From Palsa-739 sp035532535 (GTDB lineage: Bacteria; Actinomycetota; Thermoleophilia; Gaiellales; Gaiellaceae), in the NCBI GenBank assembly GCA_035532535.1, contig DATKQT010000008.1, forward strand, positions 1-31,139: a DNA stretch of 31,139 nucleotides. Direction: 5' to 3'. This document shows, piece by piece, positions 1 through 7,619 of the stretch. A program made the translations under genes and the position numbers. The first letter of the stretch is position 1. Every line of letters begins with the position of its first letter. Below the pieces are notes generated by a model. It had not been told where the DNA came from. It saw only the letters and a list, made by a program, of their open reading frames with translations, and did not search any database.

Positions 1-1467
1 GTCGGCCGGAACCTGGCCGTAGACCCCACGCCACCCGGGCACGAGCAGCAGCTTGCCGCGCGTCCTGAACACGCAGCCGCCGCCCTGTTCGCCGTCATCC
101 TTGCCGTCGCCGTTCGGGAAGACGGTGGTCTCAACGCGCGTGTTCTCGAACACCGCCTCGGGGTGGAACACCGCGAGGAAACGCCGCACGACCATGTCGT
201 AGACGCGCTTGTCATCGTCCCCCATGCGGTCCACCATGTGCTCGGACTTGGTCGGGATGATCGCGTGGTGGTCGGTCACCTTACTGTCGTCGACCACCCG
301 CGCGAGCGGCAGGACGTCGAGCGAGGTCACATACGCGGCGGCCTTCGCGTACTGACTGCGACCCAGCAGCAGCTCGGCCGTCGGCTTGATCTCCTCGATC
401 ATGTCTTTCGTCAGGGAGCGCGAGTTGGTGCGGGGATAGGTCAGCGCCTTGTGCTCCTCATACAGCCTTTGCGCCGCCGCCAGCGTGCGCCGCGCCGAGA
501 AGCCATAGCGGGTGTTGGCGTCGCGCTGAAGGGTCGTCAGGTCGTACAGCATCGGCGCACGCTCGCGCTGTTCCTTGCGCTCGACCTTGGTGATCGTTCC
601 CTGCTTGCCGCGACAGGCCCCCACGATCGCGAGCGCCTCCTGCTCGCTTGCGATGCGCGGCTTGGCGCCCATGTGGAAGCGCCCCTCATACACGCGCTCG
701 CCCTCGTCCTCCGAGCCGCCCGTTCCACCGTCTTCGGACCCGCCTGCCGGCGGGCCGGCGTCGAACGTGGCGTCCACGATCCAGTAGGGCTCTGGCACGA
801 ACGCCTTTATCTCCTCCTCGCGGCGCGCGACGATCGCGAGCGTCGGGGTCTGCACGCGCCCGAGCGACACCGCTCCGTCGAAGGAGGAGCGCAGCCGGAT
901 CGTCGCGGCGCGCGTGGAGTTCATGCCGACGATCCAGTCCGCCTCCGAGCGCGACCGCGCGGCCTGCTCGAGCGACTGGAGCTGCTCGCCCGGCCGCAGC
1001 TTCTCGAAGCCTTCGCGGATCGCCTGCTTCGTCATCGACGAGATCCACAGGCGCTGCACGTGCTTCGGCGGGCCGTCCTTCTTCTTCAGCGACTCCGCGT
1101 ACATCTCGTAGATGTAGGCGAAGATCAGCTCCCCCTCGCGCCCGGCGTCACAGGCGTTGATGAAGTCGGAGACGTCCTCGCGCTTCATCAGCTTCAGGAT
1201 CAGATTGAGCTGCTTCTTGGATTTCGCGTCGCGCGGGACGAGGTGAAAATCCTCGGGGACGATCGGTAGGTCGGCCATCCTCCACTTCTTGAACTTCTCG
1301 TCGTACGTCTCGGGATCGGCGAGCTGCACGAGGTGCCCGACCGCCCACGTGATGACGTATTCCTCCGACTCCAGGAAGCCCTCGTCCTTCTCGAACTTGC
1401 CGGCCAGCGCGGACGAGAGGTCTCTCCCTACCGATGGTTTTTCTGCGACGACGAGCGTCTTGGCCAT
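1..1467 (-). CDS. topB: Type IA DNA topoisomerase, topoisomerase III-like (partial, runs off the left edge)
   Basis: The first 489 codons are present; the C-terminal part lies outside the window. The protein opens with the TOPRIM signature MAKTLVVAEKPSVGRDLS, and NACDAGREGELIF near residue 105 carries the acidic metal-binding residues. The catalytic tyrosine sits in ALTYPRTNS (Tyr344, codon at 436-438), as in topoisomerase III and TopA. Type IA enzymes pass one strand through another to relax negative supercoils and decatenate DNA. The N-terminus resembles TopB more than housekeeping TopA, but the zinc-finger tail that would separate them is not visible. The ATG at 1467 is chosen because the conserved TOPRIM strand begins right there. 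The gene is divergent from plsC with only 14 bp between the start codons. Family confidence is high; the TopA/TopB assignment is moderate. Confidence 0.9.
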   Translation of the reverse strand, partial: MAKTLVVAEKPSVGRDLSSALAGKFEKDEGFLESEEYVITWAVGHLVQLADPETYDEKFKKWRMADLPIVPEDFHLVPRDAKSKKQLNLILKLMKREDVSDFINACDAGREGELIFAYIYEMYAESLKKKDGPPKHVQRLWISSMTKQAIREGFEKLRPGEQLQSLEQAARSRSEADWIVGMNSTRAATIRLRSSFDGAVSLGRVQTPTLAIVARREEEIKAFVPEPYWIVDATFDAGPPAGGSEDGGTGGSEDEGERVYEGRFHMGAKPRIASEQEALAIVGACRGKQGTITKVERKEQRERAPMLYDLTTLQRDANTRYGFSARRTLAAAQRLYEEHKALTYPRTNSRSLTKDMIEEIKPTAELLLGRSQYAKAAAYVTSLDVLPLARVVDDSKVTDHHAIIPTKSEHMVDRMGDDDKRVYDMVVRRFLAVFHPEAVFENTRVETTVFPNGDGKDDGEQGGGCVFRTRGKLLLVPGWRGVYGQVPAD

Positions 1468-1473
1468 ACATTC

Positions 1474-1479
1474 ACCATA
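1474..1479 (-). promoter_or_regulatory. Leaderless -10 box for the topoisomerase gene
   Basis: On the minus strand TATGGT fits TANNNT and lies exactly 6 nt before the ATG at 1467, with no Shine-Dalgarno sequence. This is the arrangement known for leaderless actinobacterial genes. On the plus strand TACATT (1467-1472) lies 9 nt before the plsC GTG, so the 14-bp spacer may fire in both directions. No -35 box is claimed. Confidence 0.45.
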
Positions 1480-1481
1480 GC

Positions 1482-2099
1482 GTGAGGCCAACTCGCACCT
1501 ACAGCGCGGTTGCCGCCCTGAGCTGGCCGATTCTGGTCGTGGTCTACCGACTGCGCGCGCGCGGGCGCGAGAACATTCCCTCCGAGGGCGGATTCGTCCT
1601 GGCGTGCAACCACATGTCCAGCTTCGACCCGTGGCCCCTCGGGCTGCCGCTCTGGCCGCAGCGCTTTCTGCGGTTCATGGCCAAGTCGGAGCTGTACTGG
1701 TTCCCGCTCACGCTCATCCTGAACGGGGCCGGCGCGTTCCCCGTCCGCCGCGGGCAGGCGGACACGGAGGCGATCGAGACCGCGGTCCAGCTCGCCCGAG
1801 CAGGGAACGTGGTGGCGATGTTCCCGGAGGGAACACGGCGGCGGAAGGGCCTCGTGAAACGCTTCGAGGCGCGGCCGCGCTCGGGTGCTGCGCGCATCGC
1901 GCTCGAAGCAGGCGTGCCGCTCGTGCCGGCCGCGGTCCGCGGCACCGATCATCTCCGCCGGCTCGCCGCGATCCGCGTCGCGTACGGGCCGCCCGTCGAG
2001 ATCGACGACCTACGCGGGGCAGCCGACGTCCGCGAGGCGGCACTGGAGGCGACCGACCGGCTCATGGCGCGCATCGACGAGCTCGAGGCATCGCTCTGA
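1482..2099 (+). CDS. 1-acyl-sn-glycerol-3-phosphate acyltransferase family protein (PlsC-like)
   Basis: This 205-residue protein has the acyltransferase motifs in order: NHMSSFD (the catalytic HX4D, near residue 45), the block containing GAFPVRRG, FPEGTRR (acyl-acceptor binding), and the proline region GVPLVPAAVRG. The family moves an acyl chain from acyl-ACP or acyl-CoA to lysophosphatidic acid at the inner membrane face; a hydrophobic N-terminal stretch (ALSWPILVVVY) may anchor it. GTG 1482 is chosen because the more upstream ATG (1434) would lie inside the divergent topoisomerase gene. It heads a cluster of five same-strand genes joined by 4-base overlaps. The substrate could also be another lysolipid. 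Confidence 0.88.
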   Translation: MRPTRTYSAVAALSWPILVVVYRLRARGRENIPSEGGFVLACNHMSSFDPWPLGLPLWPQRFLRFMAKSELYWFPLTLILNGAGAFPVRRGQADTEAIETAVQLARAGNVVAMFPEGTRRRKGLVKRFEARPRSGAARIALEAGVPLVPAAVRGTDHLRRLAAIRVAYGPPVEIDDLRGAADVREAALEATDRLMARIDELEASL

Positions 2100-2104
2100 G
2101 CACA

Positions 2105-2896
2105 TTGCTCGTCGTCGACGGCGACTCGTTCGCGCACCGCGCCTACCACGGGCTCCCGAAATCGATCCGCCTGAACGCTGTCGTCGGCTTCACGAACATG
2201 CTCGTGCGCCTCTGGGAGGCGGAGCGGCCGGACGCGGTGCTCGTCGGCTGGGACACGCTCACCACACCGACGTACCGGCACGAGGCATTCGCCGCATATC
2301 AGTCCGGCCGCGTCTTCGAGGAGTCGCTGCTCGAACAGCTCGAGGTACTCCCCGACGTCGTCCGCGCGTGCGGCTTCGCCGCCGCAAAGGCCGAGGGTTA
2401 CGAAGCGGACGACTTCCTCGCAGCGGCGGCGCACACGTGGCCCGGAGAGGTGCTCGTCGCGACGTCGGACCGCGACGCGTTCCAGCTCGTGTCCGACCGG
2501 GTGACCGTCCTCCAGCCGACGAAGGGCGTCAGCGAGATGGCGCGCATCGGGCCTGCCGGCGTGCAGGAGCGCTACGGCGTCGAGCCGGAGCAGGTGCCGG
2601 ATCTCATCGCGCTCCGCGGCGACCCCTCGGACAAGCTCCCCGGCGCCCGCGGGATCGGGCCGAAGAAGGCGGCGGACGTGCTGCGAGAGTTCGGCTCACT
2701 CGAGGCGGCGCTCGCGGCGGGACGCTTCGCGACCGAAGCGGAGGACTTGCGCCTCTACCGGCGAATCGCGTCGATGGACGCCTCTGCTCCTCTTCCTCCC
2801 CTCGCAAATCAGTCACCTACCTGGCCGGAGGCGTCCACCTTCATCCGGAGCCTCGGACTCAACGCGCTGGCCGACCGGCTAGCGTCTCTCGCGTGA
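2105..2896 (+). CDS. 5'-3' exonuclease (PolA N-terminal domain-like)
   Basis: A stand-alone protein of about 263 residues matching the 5'-nuclease domain of DNA polymerase I: LLVVDGDSFAHRAYH (first metal-binding Asp), AEGYEADDFLA and ATSDRDAFQLV (acidic metal cluster), then the helix-3-turn-helix LPGARGIGPKKAADVL that grips DNA. The family removes RNA primers and flaps. There is no polymerase domain. The start is uncertain: TTG 2105 places the conserved VVDGD strand at the very N-terminus, but an in-frame CTG at 2096 overlaps the plsC stop as CTGA, the same geometry seen at the other junctions of this cluster. No good Shine-Dalgarno sequence fits TTG 2105. Confidence 0.88.
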   Translation: MLVVDGDSFAHRAYHGLPKSIRLNAVVGFTNMLVRLWEAERPDAVLVGWDTLTTPTYRHEAFAAYQSGRVFEESLLEQLEVLPDVVRACGFAAAKAEGYEADDFLAAAAHTWPGEVLVATSDRDAFQLVSDRVTVLQPTKGVSEMARIGPAGVQERYGVEPEQVPDLIALRGDPSDKLPGARGIGPKKAADVLREFGSLEAALAAGRFATEAEDLRLYRRIASMDASAPLPPLANQSPTWPEASTFIRSLGLNALADRLASLA

Positions 2897-3096
2897 ACCA
2901 ATGGCTGACACGCCAGGCTGATGCACTCGGCGTCGGCCCGCTCACCGACGCGGAGCAGACGACGCTACTCGACCTCGCCCGCATCGCGGCGCACGAGAGC
3001 GGTGACCGAACGAACGCGCCGCTCCTCTGCTATCTGCTGGGCCGCGCCGGGGGAGAGCTCGACACGCTCGCCGAGATCGTCCGATCGACGTCCTGA
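2893..3096 (+). CDS. DUF6457 domain-containing small protein
   Basis: A 67-residue protein starting at a GTG that overlaps the exonuclease stop as GTGA. The sequence is amphipathic and helical (NQWLTRQADALGV, LLDLARIAAHESGDRTNAPL, CYLLGRAGG) and resembles the small actinobacterial DUF6457 family, sometimes mislabelled as a molybdopterin-guanine dinucleotide protein. No catalytic motif is visible and I assign no function. The following gene overlaps its stop, so the protein is probably made together with its neighbours. Confidence 0.72.
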   Translation: MNQWLTRQADALGVGPLTDAEQTTLLDLARIAAHESGDRTNAPLLCYLLGRAGGELDTLAEIVRSTS

Positions 3097-3923
3097 CGCA
3101 TCCCGCGCTCGCGCACCTCCATCCCACCGGCCATCATCCGGAACGGCCGGAGCGGATCGCCGTCCTGCTCGAGTATCAGCACGTATGGAGCGAGGGGCGG
3201 CGGGCGACCGAGGACGAGCTCCGTCTTGTACACACGCGCGAGCACATCGAGCTCGTGCGGGCGGTCGAGGCTCCGACCTGGCTGGACGGCGACACCCTTG
3301 CGACCGCGACGACGTTCGAGGCCGCGTCCTTGGCAGCGGGCACCGCCGTCGAAGCGGCGCGGCGTGGCGCCTTCGCGCTCGTGCGGCCGCCCGGCCATCA
3401 CGCGCTGCCGGATCGCGCCATGGGTTTCTGCATCTTCAACAACGTCGCGATCGCGGCGCGTGCATCGGGGCTCGAACGCGTTGCGATCGTCGATTTCGAC
3501 GTCCACCACGGCAACGGCACGCAGGCGGTGTTCTGGGACGACGACAGCGTGCTCTTCATCTCGCTCCATCAGTGGCCGTTCTATCCCGGGAGCGGCGGCC
3601 CGGATGAGCAGCGCGAGACGACCGTGAACGTGCCGATGTCAGCGGGCTCGGGCGACGAGGAGTACCTGCACGCGTTCGAACATGTCGTCGAGCCAGCGCT
3701 CGCGCGCTTCGAACCCGAGCTCGTGCTCGTGTCCGCCGGCTTCGACGCGCACCAGGACGACGCGCTCGCCGGGATGAACGTGACCGCGGACGGCTTCCGC
3801 GAGATGGCCCGGCGATGCCGCGATGCGGCGCCGCGCGTCGCGGCCGTGCTCGAGGGCGGGTACAACCTCGAGACGCTGCCGGCTCTCGTCGACGCGGCCC
3901 TCGAAGGGCTCACCTCGCGGTGA
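3093..3923 (+). CDS. Histone deacetylase-like amidohydrolase (AcuC/HDAC family)
   Basis: About 276 residues with all HDAC landmarks: HHPERPERI near the N-terminus, RPPGHHAL (catalytic His pair, about 102-103), FCIFNNVAIAA, VDFDVHHGNGTQ (zinc ligands Asp136 and His138), GFDAHQDD (third ligand Asp218) and LEGGYNL. The family removes acetyl or other acyl groups from lysine, polyamines or small amides. The conserved HHPERPERI block begins before any ATG, GTG or TTG: after the in-frame TGA at 3003-3005 the first of these is GTG 3255, far too late. CTG 3093 overlaps the previous stop as CTGA and is the best start; ATC 3084 is an alternative. The following S4 gene overlaps the stop as GTGA. Confidence 0.9.
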   Translation: MTHPALAHLHPTGHHPERPERIAVLLEYQHVWSEGRRATEDELRLVHTREHIELVRAVEAPTWLDGDTLATATTFEAASLAAGTAVEAARRGAFALVRPPGHHALPDRAMGFCIFNNVAIAARASGLERVAIVDFDVHHGNGTQAVFWDDDSVLFISLHQWPFYPGSGGPDEQRETTVNVPMSAGSGDEEYLHAFEHVVEPALARFEPELVLVSAGFDAHQDDALAGMNVTADGFREMARRCRDAAPRVAAVLEGGYNLETLPALVDAALEGLTSR

Positions 3924-4300
3924 GGATCGACAAGTGGCTCTGGGCGGCGCGGTTCTTCAAGACGCGCTCGCTCGCGACCGAGGCCGTCCTCGCCGGCCAT
4001 GTCCAGGTAGGTGGCGCACGCGTGAAGCCGGCGCGTGAGGTGCGCGTCGGCGACACGCTGGAGATCCGGCGCGGCCAAGTCACCTCGACGGTGGTCGTGC
4101 GCGCGCTGGCGGAACGGCGCGGCCCGGCGAGCGAGGCCGCGACGCTCTACGAGGAGACGAAGGAGTCGCAGGAGGCGCGGGAACGGCAGCGGCTCGAGCG
4201 GCGCGATGCGCGTCCCCTCGGCGCCGACCTCGGAGCGCGGCCGACAAAGCAGGACCGCCGCCGCCTCGACGCGCTGCGGAAAGGCGAGCGCAGGTGCTAG
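3920..4300 (+). CDS. S4-domain RNA-binding protein (Hsp15/HslR-like)
   Basis: A 126-residue protein with an N-terminal S4 RNA-binding domain (MRIDKWLWAARFFKTRSLA, then VQVGGARVKPAREVRVGDTLEI) and a very basic, charged tail rich in Arg and Glu. In E. coli the Hsp15 family binds stalled 50S subunits carrying peptidyl-tRNA. GTG 3920 overlaps the HDAC stop as GTGA and starts directly at the conserved RIDKWLW motif. It is the last gene of the cluster; a short hairpin follows at 4315-4333. Confidence 0.9.
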   Translation: MRIDKWLWAARFFKTRSLATEAVLAGHVQVGGARVKPAREVRVGDTLEIRRGQVTSTVVVRALAERRGPASEAATLYEETKESQEARERQRLERRDARPLGADLGARPTKQDRRRLDALRKGERRC

Positions 4301-4314
4301 GAGGGTGCGGTGGA

Positions 4315-4333
4315 ATGGTGCTCGGCGCACCAT
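4315..4333. terminator. Short hairpin between convergent genes
   Basis: Perfect 7-bp arms (ATGGTGC / GCACCAT) flank a 5-nt loop in the 65-bp gap between the convergent S4 and response-regulator genes. No T-tract follows on either strand, so it may only stall polymerase or protect 3' ends. A true intrinsic terminator is not shown. Confidence 0.35.
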
Positions 4334-4365
4334 CTGCGACACAGCCACTCTTTCGCCGCGCCCTC

Positions 4366-5013
4366 CTAGGCGGCGCGGGCGAGCGACAGCCGCTCGAGCG
4401 CCTCGCGACGCGAGGAGACGCCGAGCTTCTTCAGCAGGCTCTTCACGTGCGAGCGCACGGTGTGCTCGGAGATGTACAGCCGCCGCGCGATCTCGTCCGT
4501 GCCCAGGTGCTCGTCGAGCAGGAGGAGCACCTCGAGCTCGCGGGCGGACAGCTTTTGCGCGATCGCGTCGGGGACGCCGCCGACGTGGTCGGAGCCGGTA
4601 CGCACGCGATCGAGCAGCCGGCGTGCGACGGCGCCGGAGAGCGCCGCCTCGCCGTGGACGACACCTTCGAGGAATTCAGCGATCCGCTCCGGCGGTTCTG
4701 TCTTCAACAGATAGCCGGCGGCTCCGGCGCGGACCGCCGCGAGCAGGTTGTCCTCCGTGCCGGACGCCGTCAGGACAACCACCTCGCTCCCGGGCGAAGC
4801 GTTGAGGATGCCGGGCAGAGCCGAGAGGCCGTCGATGCCGGGCATGGAGAGATCGAGCAGGACGAGATCCGGCTGGAGGCGGCCGGCCTCCTGGACGGCC
4901 TCCGCCCCGTCCGACGCCGTGCCGCAAACGTCGAAACCATGCGCGCCGAGCAGCGAGGCCAGGGCCTCACGGGTCAGCGGGTGGTCGTCGACGATGATGA
5001 CGCGGGCGCTCAT
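4366..5013 (-). CDS. NarL/FixJ-family two-component response regulator
   Basis: 215 residues: a receiver domain (about 1-120) with the acidic pair Asp9-Asp10, phospho-acceptor Asp54 in LVLLDLSMPG, the Thr of VVLTAS and the Lys of YLLKTE; then a LuxR-type helix-turn-helix (about 150-210) with LSARELEVLLLL, TDEIARRLYISEHTVRSHV and KSLLKKLGVSSR. When phosphorylated such proteins dimerise and bind short inverted repeats. The divergent gene 44 bp away encodes a matching sensor kinase, so the two are a likely pair. AAGGGG sits 5 nt before the ATG on the minus strand and is also part of the inverted repeat at 5019-5054. Confidence 0.95.
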   Translation of the reverse strand: MSARVIIVDDHPLTREALASLLGAHGFDVCGTASDGAEAVQEAGRLQPDLVLLDLSMPGIDGLSALPGILNASPGSEVVVLTASGTEDNLLAAVRAGAAGYLLKTEPPERIAEFLEGVVHGEAALSGAVARRLLDRVRTGSDHVGGVPDAIAQKLSARELEVLLLLDEHLGTDEIARRLYISEHTVRSHVKSLLKKLGVSSRREALERLSLARAA

Positions 5014-5018
5014 CTTGA

Positions 5019-5054
5019 CCCCTTATCGGCAGCAGCGGTTCTGCCGACAAGGGG
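5019..5054. promoter_or_regulatory. Inverted repeat overlapping both ribosome binding sites of the divergent two-component genes
   Basis: The arms CCCCTTATCGGCAG (5019-5032) and CTGCCGACAAGGGG (5041-5054) are complementary in 13 of 14 positions, with an 8-nt spacer. The outer end of each arm is the AAGGGG Shine-Dalgarno of the gene on that side. It is the only notable structure in the 44-bp spacer. It could be the binding site of the response regulator (autoregulation), or an RNA hairpin hiding the ribosome binding site. Confidence 0.6.
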
Positions 5055-5057
5055 AAA

Positions 5058-6434
5058 GTGAAAGATCAGAACGACTTCGAGGCCTGGCTCCTCAGCGAGA
5101 CGCTGCTCGCGGGCCTGCTGGGCGCGATCCTCGCGCTCTTCCTCACGCACCCGGGCATGCGGACACGGTTCAACCTGCCGGAGCTCAGGCTCGTGCTTGA
5201 GACCACGATGGCGCTCGCCGGGCTGCTCGTCGCCCTGCTCGCGGCCGCCCGCTTCTCGGCCGAGGGCCGGCGCGTCGACCTCCTGCTGGCGAGCGGCTTC
5301 CTCGTCACCTCTCTCTCGGCGGCCGGGTTCGGCATCGCGCCCCAGCTCGGCGGCCACACCACCCGGCCCTCGGAGGAATGGGCATACCTCATCGGCGGCA
5401 TGCTCGGCGCCGCGCTCATCGCGATCGCGCCGTTCGCGCGCGGCCGCACGCGCCGGCGGGACTGGGCGATCGCCAACGCAGTCGCGGCCGCAGGCCTTGC
5501 GCTCTTCGTCGCATGGTCGCTCCTGCGTGACGCCGGCGACTCGCTCCCGCCCTTGAGCGTGCCCGCCGGCCAGACGCAGCCCTTCTACCTCACCGGCACG
5601 CTCGCATTACAGGCGCTGATCATGCTCGTCGCCGTCGTCGGGTGGGGCGAGCGCTTCCGCACCCACCACGAGGACATCTCCCGCTGGCTCGCCCTCGGGT
5701 TCACCCTGCTGCTCTTCGCCGCGCTACAGCTCGTGTTCCAGCCGCTCGTCGCAGGCAGATGGGTGTCACAGGGCGACTTCCTGCGCATGCTCGCCTACAC
5801 CGTCATCCTCATCGGCGCGTGGCGCGCCATCCGCGCCGCGGAGTTCGGGCGGGCCGTCGCAGACGAACGCGCGCGCGTCGCGCGCGAGATCCACGACGGC
5901 CTCGCGCAATACCTCTTCGCGGTCTCGACGCACGCCTCCATGCTCGAGTCGGGTGCAGCTGTCGCGGATACGCTCCCGCGCCTGAAGGAAGCGGCACTGC
6001 TGGCGCAGCAGGAAGCTCGCTTCGCGATCCTCGCGCTGTCGTCCGCGAGCGGGACGGCGCCCTTCGACGCGGCCCTGCGCCGCTACGTCGAGGTCCTCAC
6101 CGCCGACGGCGCGCTCGACGTGGAACTCGATGTCGACCCGGCGATGCATCTCGCGCCCGACGAGCAGATCGAGATCTTCCGCATCGTGCAGGAAGGGCTC
6201 GCGAACGTGCGCAAGCACGCGCAGGCGACGTGCGCGGAGGTCGTGATCGGCTGGCGTGACGGCGCGCGCTTCGTCTCGATCCACGACGACGGCGAGGGCT
6301 TCGACGGCGAAGAGAGCGTAGCCGGGCAGGGACTGAAGAACATGCGCGCTCGCGCAGCGTCGATCGACGGCGGCCTCTCGCTGCGGTCGATCCCCGGGCG
6401 GGGAACCGCGCTCGAGGTCGTGCTGCGCACGTAG
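5058..6434 (+). CDS. Sensor histidine kinase, membrane-bound, HisKA_3 / NarX type
   Basis: 458 residues. The first 255 or so form roughly six to eight hydrophobic segments with no recognisable extracellular sensor domain. Then comes the dimerisation and phospho-acceptor helix ERARVAREIHDGLAQYLFAV (His279), followed by an ATPase domain with N box (NVRKHAQAT), D box (HDDGEGFD) and G box (GLKNMRARA, GRGTALEV). It should autophosphorylate His279 and pass phosphate to the divergent NarL-type regulator. The signal is unknown; a multi-helix sensor suggests a membrane or lipid-soluble cue, which is inference. GTG 5058 lies 3 nt after AAGGGG, a rather close spacing. Confidence 0.93.
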   Translation: MKDQNDFEAWLLSETLLAGLLGAILALFLTHPGMRTRFNLPELRLVLETTMALAGLLVALLAAARFSAEGRRVDLLLASGFLVTSLSAAGFGIAPQLGGHTTRPSEEWAYLIGGMLGAALIAIAPFARGRTRRRDWAIANAVAAAGLALFVAWSLLRDAGDSLPPLSVPAGQTQPFYLTGTLALQALIMLVAVVGWGERFRTHHEDISRWLALGFTLLLFAALQLVFQPLVAGRWVSQGDFLRMLAYTVILIGAWRAIRAAEFGRAVADERARVAREIHDGLAQYLFAVSTHASMLESGAAVADTLPRLKEAALLAQQEARFAILALSSASGTAPFDAALRRYVEVLTADGALDVELDVDPAMHLAPDEQIEIFRIVQEGLANVRKHAQATCAEVVIGWRDGARFVSIHDDGEGFDGEESVAGQGLKNMRARAASIDGGLSLRSIPGRGTALEVVLRT

Positions 6435-6443
6435 GCTCGCGGG

Positions 6444-7619
6444 GTGAGCATCCCCACAGCCGAATTCGAGGAGCGGCGACAACGACTCCTCGAGCACGTC
6501 CGCGGCGCAGGACTGACCGGATACGTCCTCTTCGGCGCCGACTACATCCAATACTTCACGGGCTTCTGGTTCCTCTCCAACGAGCGTCCCGTCGTCTACG
6601 CGGAGAGCGTGGGCGGCGAGTCGACGATCTTCGTGCCGGAGTTCGAGACCGAGCGAGCCCGCGCCGAGACGGCGTTCGAGCGCATCGACGCGTACGCCGA
6701 GTACCCCGGCCTCGAACACCCGATGCGCCTGTTCGCGCGCGTCCTCGCCGACCTCGGCATCGAGCGCGCCGTCGGCGCAGATCAGGACGGGTACCCGGGC
6801 ATCCTCGGGTACAAAGGCCCGCCGCTGAGCGAGGTCACAGGAGCTGCGGTCACGCCGCTCGGCGACGTCATCGAGGCGATGATGGCGCGCAAGAGCGAGA
6901 ACGAGCTCGAGCTGATTCGCGAGAGCGGGCGCTGGTGCGCCCACGCGCACCGGCTGCTGCAGGAGTACACGCGGCCCGGCGTCACCGAGGCGGAGGCGAG
7001 CCTGCGCGCCGGGCAGGAGACGACGCTCGCGATGCTCGCAGAGCTCGGGGACGTGGGCGGGCTGTCGTCGTCGGCCGGGGTGTCAGCGGGCTACCGCGGG
7101 CAGATCGGCGTGCGCAGCTCGTGGGCCCACGCGGTCGCGCACGCGATCGAGTTCCGCGCGGGCGACATGCTCGTCAGCGAGACGAGCGCGCCGGTGTGGG
7201 GCTACAACGCCGAGCTCGAGCGCGGGATGATCATCGGCCCGCCGACCGACGAACAGCGGCGGCTTTTCGGGCACGTCGTCGCGGCGCAGGAGGCGGCGTT
7301 CGCGGCCATCCGGCCGGGTGCCACGTGCGCCGACGTCGACGGTGCAGTCATGCGCTACTTCGAGGACAACGACCTGCTCGAGTACTGGCGCCAGCACACG
7401 GGCCACGGGATCGGCCTGCGCAATCACGAGGCGCCGTTCCTCGACCTCGGCGACCACGCCGTGCTCCAGCCCGGGATGGTCTTCACCGTGGAGCCTGGCC
7501 TGTACGACTCGGCGCTCGGCGGCTTCCGTCACTCCGACACGGTCGTCGTCACCGAGCACGGAATGCAGACGCTGACGGACTACCCCCGCGACATCGAGAG
7601 TCTCACACTGCCGGTCTAG
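6444..7619 (+). CDS. M24-fold hydrolase, creatinase-like, with altered metal ligands
   Basis: 391 residues with the two-domain layout of M24 (pita-bread) proteins: creatinase N-domain (about 1-150) and catalytic fold (about 155-385, with TGHGIGLRNHEAP and FTVEPGLYD). In true metallopeptidases five residues (D, D, H, E, E) bind two metals. Here the first two aspartates are replaced by Glu246 (VSETSAP) and Glu257 (GYNAELER), and the last glutamate by serine (GFRHSDTVVVT); the His and the fourth ligand remain. GYxxxLER is also seen in creatinase, a metal-independent member cleaving C-N bonds in a small molecule. A non-peptidase amidohydrolase (creatinase or ectoine-hydrolase-like) is therefore likelier than an aminopeptidase; the substrate is unknown. 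Its stop overlaps the convergent oxidoreductase stop. Confidence 0.85.
   Translation: MSIPTAEFEERRQRLLEHVRGAGLTGYVLFGADYIQYFTGFWFLSNERPVVYAESVGGESTIFVPEFETERARAETAFERIDAYAEYPGLEHPMRLFARVLADLGIERAVGADQDGYPGILGYKGPPLSEVTGAAVTPLGDVIEAMMARKSENELELIRESGRWCAHAHRLLQEYTRPGVTEAEASLRAGQETTLAMLAELGDVGGLSSSAGVSAGYRGQIGVRSSWAHAVAHAIEFRAGDMLVSETSAPVWGYNAELERGMIIGPPTDEQRRLFGHVVAAQEAAFAAIRPGATCADVDGAVMRYFEDNDLLEYWRQHTGHGIGLRNHEAPFLDLGDHAVLQPGMVFTVEPGLYDSALGGFRHSDTVVVTEHGMQTLTDYPRDIESLTLPV

Noticed and set aside
163..1269. A long open frame on the plus strand opposite the topoisomerase gene
   Set aside because: It is an antisense shadow of high-GC codon structure: composition is Arg/His-rich without any family motif, while the minus strand encodes clear TOPRIM and active-site tyrosine motifs.
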